Program-made: the position numbers and the translations under genes
From: Cryptomeria japonica
Taxonomy: Eukaryota; Streptophyta; Pinopsida; Cupressales; Cupressaceae
DNA length: 64,000 bases
NCBI RefSeq assembly: GCF_030272615.1
Contig: NC_081405.1
Coordinates: forward strand, 652,262,920-652,326,919
Direction of reading: 5' to 3'
Part shown: positions 11,631 to 23,822 of the stretch, piece after piece
Layout: every line of letters starts with the position of its first letter
Position numbering within the stretch: the stretch's first letter is position 1
The notes under the pieces: generated by a model
Databases searched by the model: none
The model's input: the letters and a program-made list of their open reading frames with translations, nothing else
What the model was told of the DNA's origin: nothing

Positions 11631-12257
11631 TTCCCTTATTCAAAAACTACTTAATCCTTGATAAACCATAATGATATTAAATTATTATTCTAAATATTAA
11701 ACCAAAGGATAAATAATAATAATCATGCTATAACACTTAAATATTTATATCAACTATTTATTTAATTTATTATTATAAACTATATTAATCCATTAATTTA
11801 ATTTAACATTATTAAACTATATAAATCAATTTAATCAATTAATTACTGATTAAACCAATCAATAATCACAACACTACACAAAGCCATCCAACATAGGATA
11901 ACCCAAGGAATCACTAGATGCTAAAGAACAACTCACACCAAGATGCTAAATTGATAAGGGTGATCAACTTAAACCTAAAGTATAGAATGAGATTCCATGT
12001 CAACTCCGATCAACTTGCCATTGGGATAAGACATGCTCAGACCTATGAAGCCAGGTGGAGTCGATATTTGGTACTTGCAAACCTGTCATCATCGACACAT
12101 ATACAACAAAATACACAATAATATATCATGAAATAAACAAACAAGTGAAAGGAAATCACAATGTCATACCATGCTCACAAATGAGTGGTATGATATTGTC
12201 CCTTATCATGAACATAGTAGAAGACACTTGCAATCAACAAGCATTATCATAGTCATC
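11631..12257. other. Unassigned AT-rich DNA with a small segment shared with 20,390-20,480
   Basis: The first 250 bases are A/T-rich with TTAATTTA-type text. The minus strand around 12,040-12,090 reads TATCGACTCCACCTGGCTTC and then CATAGGTCTGAG. This is close to the plus strand at about 20,438-20,475, so both places derive from the same repeat family in opposite orientations. There is no coding signal. Confidence 0.5.
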
Positions 12258-12280
12258 GTCATCATAAGATAGGGTTAGTA
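12258..12280 (+). repeat. Left copy of a perfect 23-bp direct repeat
   Basis: The sequence beginning GTCATCATAAGATAGG and ending GTTAGTA is repeated exactly at 13,735-13,757, on either side of the LTR-like copy. Five bases would be expected for an LTR element, so its origin is unclear. Confidence 0.8.
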
Positions 12281-13734
12281 TGTAATGCCTCGTCAGGAAC
12301 CCTAAAGGAAAACAACACAACTAGGCAACTAAAGGGTGAAATAATTTTCTTTTCTTAAAGATTAAGTGCATTAATTATAACCATTGCATGTCTAATAACA
12401 TAGCGGAAGACTAACACATGATTTCCTAAGGGTTACCAATGAAGATTAATCGTGGATTATATTAACACCATGGTTAATCTAATTATCCATTTAATTAGAT
12501 AAAGTAAATGCTTAAGTTTAAAACTACACATACATCTAAATTCCATAATGAAAGAATCAAGTATTCCAATGCATTCAATTTTCTATAAATCATTTATACA
12601 TAAGATCAAAGCAACTGAATTAACATACATTACACTAATATAATATTATAATATCCATAAATACATGGCTTCCAATAATACCACAGATTACAAAGTTACA
12701 ATATCAAGGTTACATAAAATTCTGATACAATGACCACAAGGTCTCAACTGAACAATGATCTCGAACATGACCTGGTACATGAACCATGAACCAAGAAACA
12801 CCAGCAAAGCCTTTCCTTGCTTGAAGATACAATCTGGAACATCTGATGGGAAGTGGCACTACCACTCGACCATGTGATCCCGAAATGGAACCACCCCACC
12901 ATGCTAGGAGATAGTAGAAAACCCTCAAGCAAGAAAAATAAGATAAGTACGAAAGAACTACATGACTCCACAAACATCCATGTGACTCAACTCACAAAAC
13001 ACTAGTGACTCTAAGGAGAGAGTGTCATCACATAGCTTAAGGTGGATACCATGGTACAACCTCCATAGGTCCCGACTCACTGTCCTTGTAACCTCTCCTA
13101 AACCTTCGGTTCCAACTAAGTCTCATGTGGACCCTACCAATCCTTTCGTGAAGACAAGGTGGTAAGTTTTCCATTCCATGCCTTCTCATAACATTATGAG
13201 CCATGTACTAGCACTTCACCTATGCATGAGGTACATTATCTTAATTAATATTTATTCCACTCCCCCCCAATATATTATTAGATTATCACTTTTTAGCTGA
13301 CTTTTGAAGGGTTATCCTATCATCCACTTCGAGCATAGCCCCCGCTCGAAAGCCACTCTTTCTCATAGTACACTAACATGAAAGGTCTCTCTACGAGAAC
13401 TTATGGTGAAACAAACAACCGTAAATAATCCTAACAAACCACAGGTGAAGGATACACAATCACTAACCCAAGATTGACCATTTGGACAAAACACACAATG
13501 GCTCACATCAATAAGGTTATACAACAACACCTAACCAAGGAGATATAATAGCATAGGAAACAATGACAACTCAACCAGAATTGCAATGGAATTAAGCTTG
13601 ACTGCAAACACCATTTACACAAGATCCTAAAAGTTAATTTAATGCGAAATTTAATACATCCATACTCTCATCAGCATGAATATCTAAAATTCTATGTTTA
13701 ACAAAGTCTATGCACCCACGGTAGCCCATGCTTT
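12281..13734 (-). repeat. LTR-like repeat copy 1 (minus strand), probably Gypsy-derived
   Basis: Read on the minus strand, 13,640 to 12,281 aligns with the plus strand 22,465-23,822 over about 1.35 kb. Both end in ...GCATTACA. Shared landmarks include GGTGGGGTGGTTCCATTTCGG and TTGAGACCTTGTGGTCATTG, and a TATA-like ATGTATAAATGATTTAT. The outer ~95 bases (13,641-13,734) do not match copy 2. An ending in GCATTACA is typical of several plant Gypsy LTRs, but no primer-binding site follows. The flanking 23-bp direct repeats are too long for a normal LTR insertion. Confidence 0.6.
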
Positions 13735-13757
13735 GTCATCATAAGATAGGGTTAGTA
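13735..13757 (+). repeat. Right copy of the perfect 23-bp direct repeat
   Basis: Identical to 12,258-12,280, including the last GTTAGTA. The base before it and the bases after it (CACAAT here, TGTAAT on the left) differ. Confidence 0.8.
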
Positions 13758-15559
13758 CACAATATAATATCATCAAATCAACATAGAGAAAACATGTAAC
13801 ACACATATAAATGAGCACACATATCAATCATCAAAGAGTAATCCATCATCACAATAATCTAGAAATATCATCATCCACATGTAATCATGATGTCAGCACA
13901 ATATAATATGTCTAATATCCATAATGAAGCATCTAAATCATAAGATAAATCCATAAGCATCTAATCAAAACATCACAAAATAGTCTAAGCTATGCTAATG
14001 TAATCTAACGATGCACAAAAAGGAAAGATGAATCAGGGAGGGGCTCTACATAAGTGTCCTTCTAGCATGAACCATATGCAAAGCCCATTTGGCACCCCTA
14101 CATAATTTGATACAAAGGAATATGTAAATAAAAACATGTTAATTTTTTGGAATTTTAAATTGCCAATCTCCAAATTTATGTTTGAGCTAAAATATAGAAA
14201 CTTTGGTGACAATATAGCTTGAGCCTGATGTCAAAATTTTGTCCTTCATAATAATGTCTTCCCTTTCACCTTCTTCCAGCTATCCTCCCATAGGTTTCTT
14301 ATGTCCAATCATGAGATATAGGTTTAGTTAGCTTGATGAATATCTATCTAGAATAGTTTTTCCATTAACAAAGTTCTTCATTATATATTGAAAGAAACTA
14401 TTAGATGCTATGTATTCAAAAGCAATATTAGAGGCACCATACCAAAATGCCAAGGTCATTTTTGATAAAAGAAGCAACTTATATTATCAAAATAAAATGT
14501 TCTTAGAAAATAGAACTCTAGCTCTAAGAACAAAGAGAATGACAAAGGGCACAAGATACTCAAAATGAAAATAATTTGATTGTGATATTGCTCTCTAAAA
14601 AAGAAAATACTTGTCAAGACTCAAGAATACAACAGATGCAATCTAGAGTCAAACTTAAAGTTGTTCATCTGTAGTCAACCCAATTGCCTACCTCATCTTC
14701 CTACAATTTTTTGTCTATCCATCTAAAGTCATCCTCAAAATTGCACTACCCTGAATGGTAAAAGAATCATTGTAAGAACTCCATTTTATCTCCACGATTT
14801 TCCCTGGTCAGACAACAAAATTTCTAAAAAAATGAATTTTCTTTTTGAAATTCCTATGAAATACTTTTCTGGTTCAATGATTCTCCAAACTACATTTTGA
14901 TTCCACTAAAACACAACATTGCTAATGTTTAAAGCATAATTTAGTAATTTTAAAATTTCAAAAAATATGTAGTACACAAAATAATAAATACCTCTTGTCA
15001 ATCTTGCAAGTCAATTTATCACTAATAATATGATATAATTCTACATCAGTCATCTTACTCCGTGCAAAACCATATGTAATAAAATGTTTCCACAGTACAA
15101 GGGAAATTGAATGCCCAAATCGAATTTCTCACCAAATATTGATGTTTCTAATATTACCATTTTCTTGTAAAGCACAAAGTTTTAGTGAATTTAGAATAAT
15201 CAAAACAAATCATTACATAGACATTAAATTTGTTAAACCTAAGATGTGAAATGACTATAATATGAAAAGCAATTTTATTAGTATTTAGTTCGCTCACCTT
15301 CAAACACTTATTTTGTATACCATGAGCACAACAAACCAGATGAATCTAATGATAATTCTCAAGGCAACTCTCCTTCCTGCCTCAATACTTTTCTCAAAAG
15401 ATTTCCAGTCTTCCCTCCCATTTTAGCTTAATATAATTATGCAAGCATGAATATTTGTAGTTATATATCCATTTTAAAGGATGAAATACAATTGAAAATT
15501 GCATAAATATAAATAACATAAAAGAACATATAAAACTAAATTTTAATGCAAGATTGATT

Positions 15560-15745
15560 ACTACTCTAACAAGATTTGATGGACCACTACAATAAAAAAC
15601 TAAATTCTACTCTAACAAGATTGATCGCATCCTAATGAAAGACTAAATTCTACTCTAACCGGATTGATCTCACCATAATGGAAGACTAAAATATACTCTA
15701 ACAAGATTAATTTTAATGTAATCTTGAAAACTAAATACTCTAGTA
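15560..15745 (+). repeat. Degenerate tandem repeat around ACTCTAACAAGATT
   Basis: The phrase CTACTCTAACAAGATT or a close variant recurs at about 15,562, 15,608, 15,650, 15,692 and 15,739. Each is followed by GAT-rich text and an AAGACTAAAT linker. The spacing is about 42-46 bases with substitutions and indels. It is probably a decayed minisatellite and has no coding role that I can see. Confidence 0.55.
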
Positions 15746-16355
15746 AGATCTGATTCCAATGCTTAGCATATAGTCGTTGCAAATAGCAAATCAAACTTGT
15801 TGAAATACAAATGGACCTTAAAACCTCATTGGTTGCACAACTAAATAGTAAAGACTTACATGAAAGAAATTCAATCTAATTAAGTAGAGAGCCAAATATC
15901 AGATATATATTTGTCTTAGATGAGAAATAAATTCATTTTAAAGAAAAATGAGATATTACAAAGAGAAACATCTATATTTGTTTCAATTCATAGCTAGTAG
16001 AACCTAAATAGCAATTATACATTATCTTTTACACTTTTGTCCAGATCAAATGATGTGGTATTCCAAGTTGTGAGCATATTCAAGTACTTAATTAGATATA
16101 GGAACAAGAATCTATTTTTTTGTTCTTCTTCCAATGCAACTTTACTATTTTTGATGTTGAAATCTCTTTGATTGAGAGTCAAAGACTAATGGATAACTAT
16201 TTCATCAAAATCATTTGAGATAAGTTCCCAGACTCATTCATTGGCCTTCCATTTAACCAGATTTGATCCCTCATATAATTTTGATTGTTTACAAAATGTA
16301 AAAAAAGAGATGGAAGGAGATAGAGGAGTATAAAGAGAAGAAAAATTAAGAGTCA

Positions 16356-16416
16356 TATAAAGTGTTTTAGATAGTAGTAGTTGTCATAAAACTACTACTA
16401 TCTAAAACACTTTATA
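16356..16416. repeat. Perfect hairpin, 27-bp stem with 7-base loop
   Basis: The left arm 16,356-16,382 (TATAAAGTGTTTTAGATAGT...) is exactly complementary to 16,390-16,416, with loop GTCATAA. The same arm occurs a third time at 16,871-16,897. The DNA could extrude a strong cruciform. Confidence 0.85.
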
Positions 16417-16897
16417 AGGATCAAAGTAGAACAAAACAATATGAAATAGGCTATGTGGAGAAGGGAGAACTAGAAGAAAAATAAATGTATTGATTGGTGA
16501 GATTCTATTGAGGAGAGTTATTACATGTTCTATTCTTATATCTGCATGTGTGTGGGAGTGTGTGTAAACAGGTAAAGATTATGTGTAGTCATACAAGGAT
16601 TATAAACAAAAGTTAGTTGTAGCATTTAGCATCTCTTCATAGTAGAGAGTGAGAAGCTCTAGATTGGCTGTGGTGCAACAAGTACAACTACAGTGCCACT
16701 ATATTGGTCCATTTCCAAGCAAATATCAAGGGATTAGTATATGTCAAGTTCAAGCCTCAAGGAATATGATATCAACAACATCACTATGTTGAAGTATAAA
16801 AAACAATACATAAATGAATTCTTTTTCATCAAAGAGATGAATAAATTAAAATTATAATTTTCAAAAGATTTATAAAGTGTTTTAGATAGTAGTAGTT
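16390..16897. mobile_element. MITE-like element, 508 bp, 27-bp perfect terminal inverted repeats
   Basis: The sequence begins AACTACTACTATCTAAAACA at 16,390 and ends with its exact inverse at 16,897 (27/27). Flanks are GTCATAA on the left and GTCATTA on the right, a possible 7-bp target duplication with one change. There is no coding capacity. An extra copy of the terminal repeat plus GTCAT sits just outside the left end (16,356-16,387), which suggests a second, truncated insertion or a local rearrangement. The superfamily is not assigned. Confidence 0.5.
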
Positions 16898-17989
16898 GTC
16901 ATTAAATTTCAAATAGTAAAATTCAAGTAGGTTTATTGCAAATCCACCATCTTCAAAGAATCAAATAAAGTTACAATAATACAAAAACCAATTAAAAAAA
17001 ATCTAACATAAATAATTTTGGAGGTGTTTGAAAGATGAAGATGCTAATCTGGAGAGAGGATCTCCAATTCACAATATGCTAATGATGCCCATTCAGTCAA
17101 ATAGTTAATAACAATATTCTATTTATGAGAATGTACATAAGATTTTTAATTGGTATAATTTTTTCATCAAAAATATTTTGTTTGATGCAAAGGCAATCTC
17201 ACATGTTTGATAAATGATACCATAATATTTTAAGTGTTTTCTCTATTGTAACATTAATCAAGACATTGGTGGATAATCAAAGAACAATTGTTGATATTGC
17301 CTTCCAATTCTAATTTTCTTTCGACATTCTAGTTGGTTTTATCTATTTTTTTTCCAACATGATTGGAAGATATTTTTGGATTAACAGAGCTTTAAGTTGT
17401 AACTTCCACATCCCTAAATTTTGTCCAAATTTTTTTTGAAATTTTTATTTGTTTGTCTCCATCTCTTTTTCTATGCAAGAGATTTTTTGAATCCTCTTAG
17501 ACTTTAATAGCAATTGTTAAGAAAATAGTGTAGAACCACAAAATGTACACGAAAAAACACAGAATTTGCGTGGTTCAGTAATTTGACTACATCCATAGAA
17601 AAGCATATTTAGTTTTTCTTTTTTATTAATTTACAACAGATACATGAAATTTTCATTAACAAAAAACTAATTATCTTGTTAATTTGAAGAAAAGAAAAAA
17701 CTCCTCATAGAAATGGAAAATCAAAAGAAACATAAATGCCAATCACCTTTCTAATGTCAATCTAATGATGATGGTGCTGAAAACTATTAGAGAGGTCATA
17801 TTTAGCAAGGGGCTAAGATCAGATAGGAATTTTGTGATAATGCTTGTTAGGAATTGGAGTGGGTGTTGATAGAGACAAATGGGATTTCATTTATTTGATA
17901 GATTGGGTAGGATTTGGTGTTAGGTGTATTCTTTGGTGTTGATTTGATTTGGATGTTGGCAAAAAATAGGTTTTTGTAGCAGCCACAAG

Positions 17990-20064
17990 GGATAATTCTA
18001 TGGTGTTAGTTCTTGTTGAATATAACATGTTGGTAGAGTAGGTGGCCGAGAAGCTAATTCATGTTTTGAATGAGATCACCTCACTTGGAAATTGCAAAAA
18101 TGTTATGAGGGATGAATGTGCCACTTTGAGCAAAATGGTAAAGCTTTTGTCACTCTTATTTTAGGAGCTAAAGGAAATCAAGTCCAATCTAATATTGCTG
18201 ATGCCATCAAAGCTTTTCTTCACTCAACCAAGTAACTTCTTAATTTTTTCCATAATGGTAGCAAGCTTTTTCTTGTTCTGAAAATATATAAAGTTGCGAA
18301 ATTATTTGATGATATCATAGTTCAATTGAACCACAACCTAAGTATTGTACCCTATGAACAATTTGAGATGTCAGATGAAGTTCATGATCAGGTTGAACTT
18401 GTGCATACACAACTTAAACGAGCTAAAGGTAATGTAGAGGGACCCAATTTAGAATCGTACATGGATGTCTCTACTATTTTATTTTAGAAGAATAATAGAA
18501 ATATTGAGCCAAAAGTGTTGGGTAGGTTAGCAGAAAATCTAAAGCTTAACACCTTTGTTGATCTTTAAAAAGAATCACATGCATTGTATACAAGTGGTGA
18601 AAATGATGATAATAGTGAGTGTTTAGGTCAAATATCGACAATTCTAAGGAAGTTAAAAGAATTTGAATTGAATGAGAACCTGAAAAATAAGTGAGCCTAA
18701 CAATGAGAATAGTACTTCTGCTAGTGAAGAATCCTTACAGAAGCTCAACTCTCCTGATATACTTGATGATTTCCATTGTCCTATATCTCTAGAGTTGATG
18801 AAGGATCCTGCAATTGTGTCTATAGGACAGGTTAAATTTTTTTGGATTCTTACTGTACTTCTCATGATCAGTACATGTTAAATATATTTAGCTTAATATT
18901 TATCTAATAATTTTCTTCTATCTACTATGGGTTTAAGGTTAGTATCTTTTGTATGCAAACAAGTGATCTTGCATCCAGAAATGGTTAGATGTTGGACACA
19001 AAACTTGTCCCATAACACAACAGACTCTTTCTCACTCTTTTTTTTATTCCTAACTATGCTTTGAGAAGTTTGATTATACAATGGTCTGAAACTCATTCCA
19101 TTGAGATTCCAAGAAGATCAGGATCTAGCACAAACAACAAAATGAGTGGAAGTTCCCCATAAACCCTAAAATACCAAGCCACTAGGGATTCTCTTCTTCA
19201 CAAGATTTCTAGTGGAGTCATTGAGGAACAAAAGAGAAACTGCTAGTGAACTATGTCTTCTAATAAAACAAAATGGTAGCAATAGGATCTATATTATGGA
19301 AGTAGGGGCCATCCCACCACTAATTAAGCTCTTGGATACCCAAGATCAAAGGACCCAGGCACATGTTGTGACTGCTCTCCTTAAACTTTCAATTCATGAT
19401 AGAAATAAGAGGACAATAGTAATGGTTGGGGCAATACCTCCCATTAGAGAAGTTGTAAAATTAGGCAGCATGGAAACAAGGGAAAATGCTTTTGCAACTC
19501 TTTTCAACTTGTCATTTATCAATGAACATAATATAAACATTGGTAAATCTGGGGCCATCCTACCATTCGTTAAACTCCTATGGGATGGCAATCAGAGAGG
19601 AAAGAAGGATTCTCTTAATCCCTTTTTCAATTTGTGTGTATCAAGGAAATAAGGCAAGGGCTCTAAGAGTCAATATTTTGAGCCCTTTGATGGACTTACT
19701 TGTAGATTCCAATTCCAGAATGGTGGATGAAGCCCTAGCCCTATTGGATTTAATCAATACTCATTGAGAAGGGAAGATATCCTTTCGAAATGCCAAACCA
19801 ATCCCCATATTGGTGGACTTTCCTAGGACTAGTTTGCCTCGCAACAAGGAAAATGTTGTTGTCATCTTACTTGCATTGTGTGGATATGATCCACAACATC
19901 TGGATGCAACCTAGATACTTAGACCTTATAGGCCCTTGACTGTATTGTTGCAGGATGGTTCAGATATAGCCAAGCACAAGGCAGTTGCCCTATTAGAGTG
20001 TATTAAAAAGAAACAAGAATTGCTAACCACGCATGTAGTACCCCTACTCGTTTTAACTCATTAG
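17990..20064 (+). pseudogene. U-box/ARM-repeat E3 ubiquitin ligase pseudogene (PUB13/14-like)
   Basis: This is the only host-gene remnant. A decayed N-terminal domain (about 18,030-18,660) is followed by the first half of a U-box (LDDFHCPISLELMKDPAIVS, to 18,830). A GT-starting gap of about 130 bases looks like an intron. The second half of the U-box follows (CIQKWLDVGHKTCPITQQT, about 18,968-19,025), then NYALRSLIIQW. ARM repeats start near 19,150 (VGAIPPLIKLLDTQD; VTALLKLS; VGAIPP; ATLFNLS; GAILPFVKLL; QRGKKDS). A frameshift at about 19,630 moves the frame to VYQGNKARALRVNILSPLMD. Stops occur at 19,765 and near 19,910, and the last repeat ends at 20,064. The normal protein ubiquitinates targets in the cytosol or at membranes. 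Keeping an intron-like gap suggests a DNA duplicate, not a retrocopy. Confidence 0.8.
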
Positions 20065-21704
20065 AATCATATTTTATTATTGTTTGTTTTAAGTGGATAC
20101 ATTACCATGATGTGTTATTCAGAATTTTATGACATTATTTCATGCTTTATCTAGATATGAGATGCATAATTTATTTGCAGTATTTCAGTACTTGTGATTT
20201 ATGGCATTTTATGGATTATTGCTATGTACTGACACTTTATTTTATCTATACAATGTGGAATTATATGTTCTGTGTTTGAGAGTGTATTGGATGCAAGGGG
20301 ACGATTTTCCTTCACTCATTTCGGTGAGACAGGGAACGTCATGATTCTCCTTCATCGGTGTGTATGCTATTCTTTCTATATTGTATATATGCATGTGTGG
20401 TTTGGTGATGCAGGATATTGCAGGTACAAGTACTGGGTAGGTACAGGATATCGTCTCCACCTAGCTTCACAGGCCTGAGTGTGCCTTATATTTTCTGATG
20501 GAAGTGGAGGAGATAGTAGTTGACCCTATTTTACTCATTTACATTCATGTGAGTGTCATCAGTTGGTCATCCAACCAGTTAGTTCAGCCTTTGTATTTTG
20601 TCGTTTGATCTTTTTATGAGTATTTGCTTGAGATTTGTTCAGTTTGTGTGTTTTAGTGGATTTGATTAATTAATTAAGTTTATGGAATTATCTCATAGTT
20701 TATTTATGTATGCATTGAGATTATAAATTTAATTAATTAAAAGAAGTTATTAAATTAAGTTGCAAGCTACATGATATTAGAAATATATTTTATTTAAATT
20801 TTAGTGAAAAATAAATTAGATGAATTGCATTTATTGTTTCCTAGAATTTTAAATAAATAAAAGAATAAATGAATAAATGAATAAAAGAATTAATTAGAAA
20901 TTAAAGTATCGCTTTAATTTCTTTATTTAGAAAATTAATTAATTTGCATGAGAAAAGAAAAGAATGAATAATGATTTTTAATTATTGCATGTTAACTTAT
21001 CCCTTTGTTAGAAAATTGGAAAAGAAAATAATATTGCTTTTATTACTAAATTTAGGTTTTTGGAAAAATATATTCAACCTAGAATTTTAGTTTAAAAAGA
21101 GGAATAGGTCATTATTTTAGGGACACACAAAATAGGTTAGGAATTTAGGTGAAGAAATTTATTGGAAGCTTGTTGAAAAGATTAGGGCTCTTCTACATAT
21201 TTCTTCCAAGAAAGCTATACCAGGTTGGGTGGCTTCTTTTGATTGTTTTTTTAAGAAAATAATTGTATTTCTTCTATCTTCTAAATGATGTGTGTGTTAA
21301 GATGATTGTCAGATCTTGTCTGATTAATTCAGTTCTTAGCTAAAGTCCATACCTGAAGTTAATTTCTAGTTTAATGGAAAGAAGTTATTTCTTAGTGTTG
21401 TGGATTAAATTTTGGGACAAAATAGGTTTTACCATATAAAATATTCCTTTGGTTTGGTATTGGATTTGATATTTTGCTATGGCTGTTCTTGGTATATTGG
21501 TGCATCTCTATATTTTTAGTAGTATATCAAGTTCATGGGAAAATTTGTATTAATTAGATTTCCTGGAAATATATTTTATTGAAAAATAAAATTTAATATT
21601 TGTTTGGGTTATTGAAATTTTAATATTTTAGATTATTTAAATTTAATTTTATTGAATTTAAAAAATAAAATAATAAAAAATAAAATAAAATAAAATATAA
21701 AAAA

Positions 21705-21911
21705 CGGCAGTAGTAGGCTACCGACGGTAGTAGTGGCTACCTACGGTAGTACCTACTACCGTGCGGTAGCAGTGCTACCGGTGGTAGCACATGCTACCGT
21801 AAGGTAGCATGTACTACCACTTATAGTAGCAGGTACTACCGGCGGTAGCACCTGCTACCGTAAGGTAGCATGTACTACCAACAGTAGTACCTGCTACTAT
21901 ACAGTAGTAGG
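21705..21911. repeat. Cluster of short GGTAGC/GCTACC palindromes
   Basis: About 205 bases consist of near-palindromic units such as GGTAGTACCTACTACC, GGTAGCACATGCTACC, GGTAGCATGTACTACC and GGTAGCACCTGCTACC, about eight of them at roughly 25-28-base spacing. Linkers are often GTAA or GTG. Each unit can fold on itself and also pair with its neighbours. The block is GC-richer than its A/T-rich surroundings and is flanked by AATAAAATA runs and TTTTATTTTTT. Confidence 0.85.
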
Positions 21912-22016
21912 GGGGTTTTATTTTTTACTGTTCCCTAAACCAATTTCGTGCAAACCGAAAAATAATACTTTCAGATTTTTGTGCTAGAGGTATTAAATTT
22001 GGTTTTTAATTTTAAT

Positions 22017-22020
22017 TATT

Positions 22021-22068
<48 letters not shown>

Positions 22069-22078
22069 TAATATATAA
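22017..22078. repeat. TA microsatellite
   Basis: A run of TA dinucleotides about 60 bases long, with single interruptions (AAAT, GTAT, TTAA). It lies within the LTR-like region. Confidence 0.9.
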
Positions 22079-23822
22079 GTTTATTTTAAATGTTTTGGAC
22101 ATTATATTATTTTAGTATTTTAAATACTGTGGAAATTAATTCTGAGATGAAATATATATTTTGGTAATATAATTATAAGTATATTGCAAATATACGATGT
22201 ATATATAGGTATTCAAATAATTATATTATATATATATATATAATTAATTTATAGTTTGGATGTTTTCAGAAAAAGCATTAGGAGATTAATTTTTATATTT
22301 ATGCTTGGAGATATTAGGAGATTAATTTTTATGTGCTTGATTTAAACCTTATTGGACAAATGACAAAATTGATTTATTTGTATTAATATAGTTGTATTTT
22401 CTTATTTTCTGGAAAATATTTAATTGCAAGTTATTTATGCATTTGGTTGTTTTAAGGAAAGATTGCCTGTATTAGGATCTTGTGTAAATGGTGTTGCAGT
22501 CAAGCTTAATTCTGTTGCAATTCTAGTTGAGTTGTCATTGTATCCTATGTTATTATATCTCCTTGGTTAGGTGTTGTTGTATAACATTATTGTTGTGGGC
22601 CATTGTGTGTTTTGTCAAAATGGTCAATCTTGGGTTAGTGATTGTATATCCTTCACTTGTTGTTTGTCAGGATTAGTTATGGATGTCTATTTCACCATAG
22701 AGTTCTCATAGAGAGAGACCTTTCCTGTTAGTGTCCTATGAGAGAGAGTGGCTTTTGAGCGGGGGTCATGCTCGAAGTGGATGATAAGATAACCTGTCAA
22801 AAGTCAGTTAAAAAGTGATAACCTAATAATTGATTAGGGGGTGGGTAGAATAAATATTAATTAAGATAGTGTACCTCATGCATAGGTGTAGTGCTTGTAC
22901 ATGGCTCATAATGTTACAAGAAGGCCTGGAATAGAAAACTTACCACCTTGTCTTCACGAAAGGATTGTTAGGGTCTGCATGAGACTTAGTTGAAGCTGGA
23001 AGTCGGGAGAGGTTACCAAGATAGAGAACCGAGACCTAGGAGGCCTACCATGGTAACCATCAAGCTATGCTATGACACTCTCTCCTTAGAGTCACTGGTG
23101 TTTGTGAGTTGATTCACATGGATGTTTGCGGAATCATGTAGTTCTTTTGTACTTATCTTATTTTGCTTGCTTGAGGGTTTTCTACTATCTCCTAGCATGG
23201 TGGGGTGGTTCCATTTCGGGATCACATGGTCGGGTGGTAGTGCCACTTCCCATCGGATGTTCTGGATTGGATCTTCAGGCGAGGAAAGGCTTCGCTGGTG
23301 TATCTTGGTTTGTCATTCATGTACCGACTCATGTTCGTGATCATTGTTCAGTTGAGACCTTGTGGTCATTGTATCAGACTTTTTTTTGTAACCTTGATAT
23401 TGTAACTTTGTAATCCATGGTATTATTGGAATCCATGTATTTATGGATATTGTAATATTATGTCAATTGAGTGTATGTTAATTCAATTGCTTTGATCTTA
23501 TGTATAAATGATTTATGGATAAATTGAATGCATTAGAATACTTTAATGTCTTCGTTATAGAATTTAGATGTATGTGTATCTTTGAACTTAAGTATTTACT
23601 TTATCTAATTAAATAGATAATTGGATTAACCATGGTGTTAATATAATCTATGATTAATCTTCATTGGCAACCCTTAGGGAATCATGTGTTAGTCTTCCGT
23701 TGTGTTATTAGACATGCAATGGTTATAATTAATGCACTTGTTCTTTAAAAAAAAAAATTATTTCACCCTTTAGTTGCCTAGTTGTGTTGTTTTCCTTTAG
23801 GGTACCTAGCGGGGCATTACAA

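Larger units (their letters stand above)
13758..17989. other. About 4.2 kb of noncoding, mostly unassigned AT-rich DNA
   Basis: No reading frame, RNA gene or LTR is recognisable. It contains a degenerate tandem repeat (about 15,560-15,745) and a terminal-inverted-repeat element (16,390-16,897), listed separately. The rest appears to be old unique or repeat-derived sequence. Confidence 0.5.
20065..23822 (+). repeat. LTR-retrotransposon-derived region with LTR-like repeat copy 2 at its right end
   Basis: From 22,465 to 23,822 it matches copy 1 (12,281-13,640) in inverted orientation and ends ...GGGGCATTACA. The part at 20,390-20,480 also matches sequence near copy 1. Between them lie AT-rich DNA, a palindrome cluster and a TA microsatellite. 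There is no primer-binding site after 23,822 and no clear TG start, so whether this is one long LTR, or a 3' spacer plus LTR, is unresolved. A TATA-like ATGTATAAATGATTTAT lies near 23,500. Confidence 0.5.

Noticed and set aside
12710-12977. Short frames open in both copies of the LTR-like repeat (also 23,122-23,413)
   Set aside because: The two copies are so similar that several overlapping frames stay open in both. There is no codon-like pattern of change and the sequence lies in a noncoding LTR-like region.
20242-20478. Overlapping short ORFs on both strands
   Set aside because: They lie in sequence shared with 12,040-12,090 and recognised as LTR-element-derived, with no protein motif.
21705-21911. 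Possible CRISPR-like array
   Set aside because: Units are palindromic and adjacent, linkers are only a few bases, no unique spacers exist, and the context is a plant nuclear retrotransposon.
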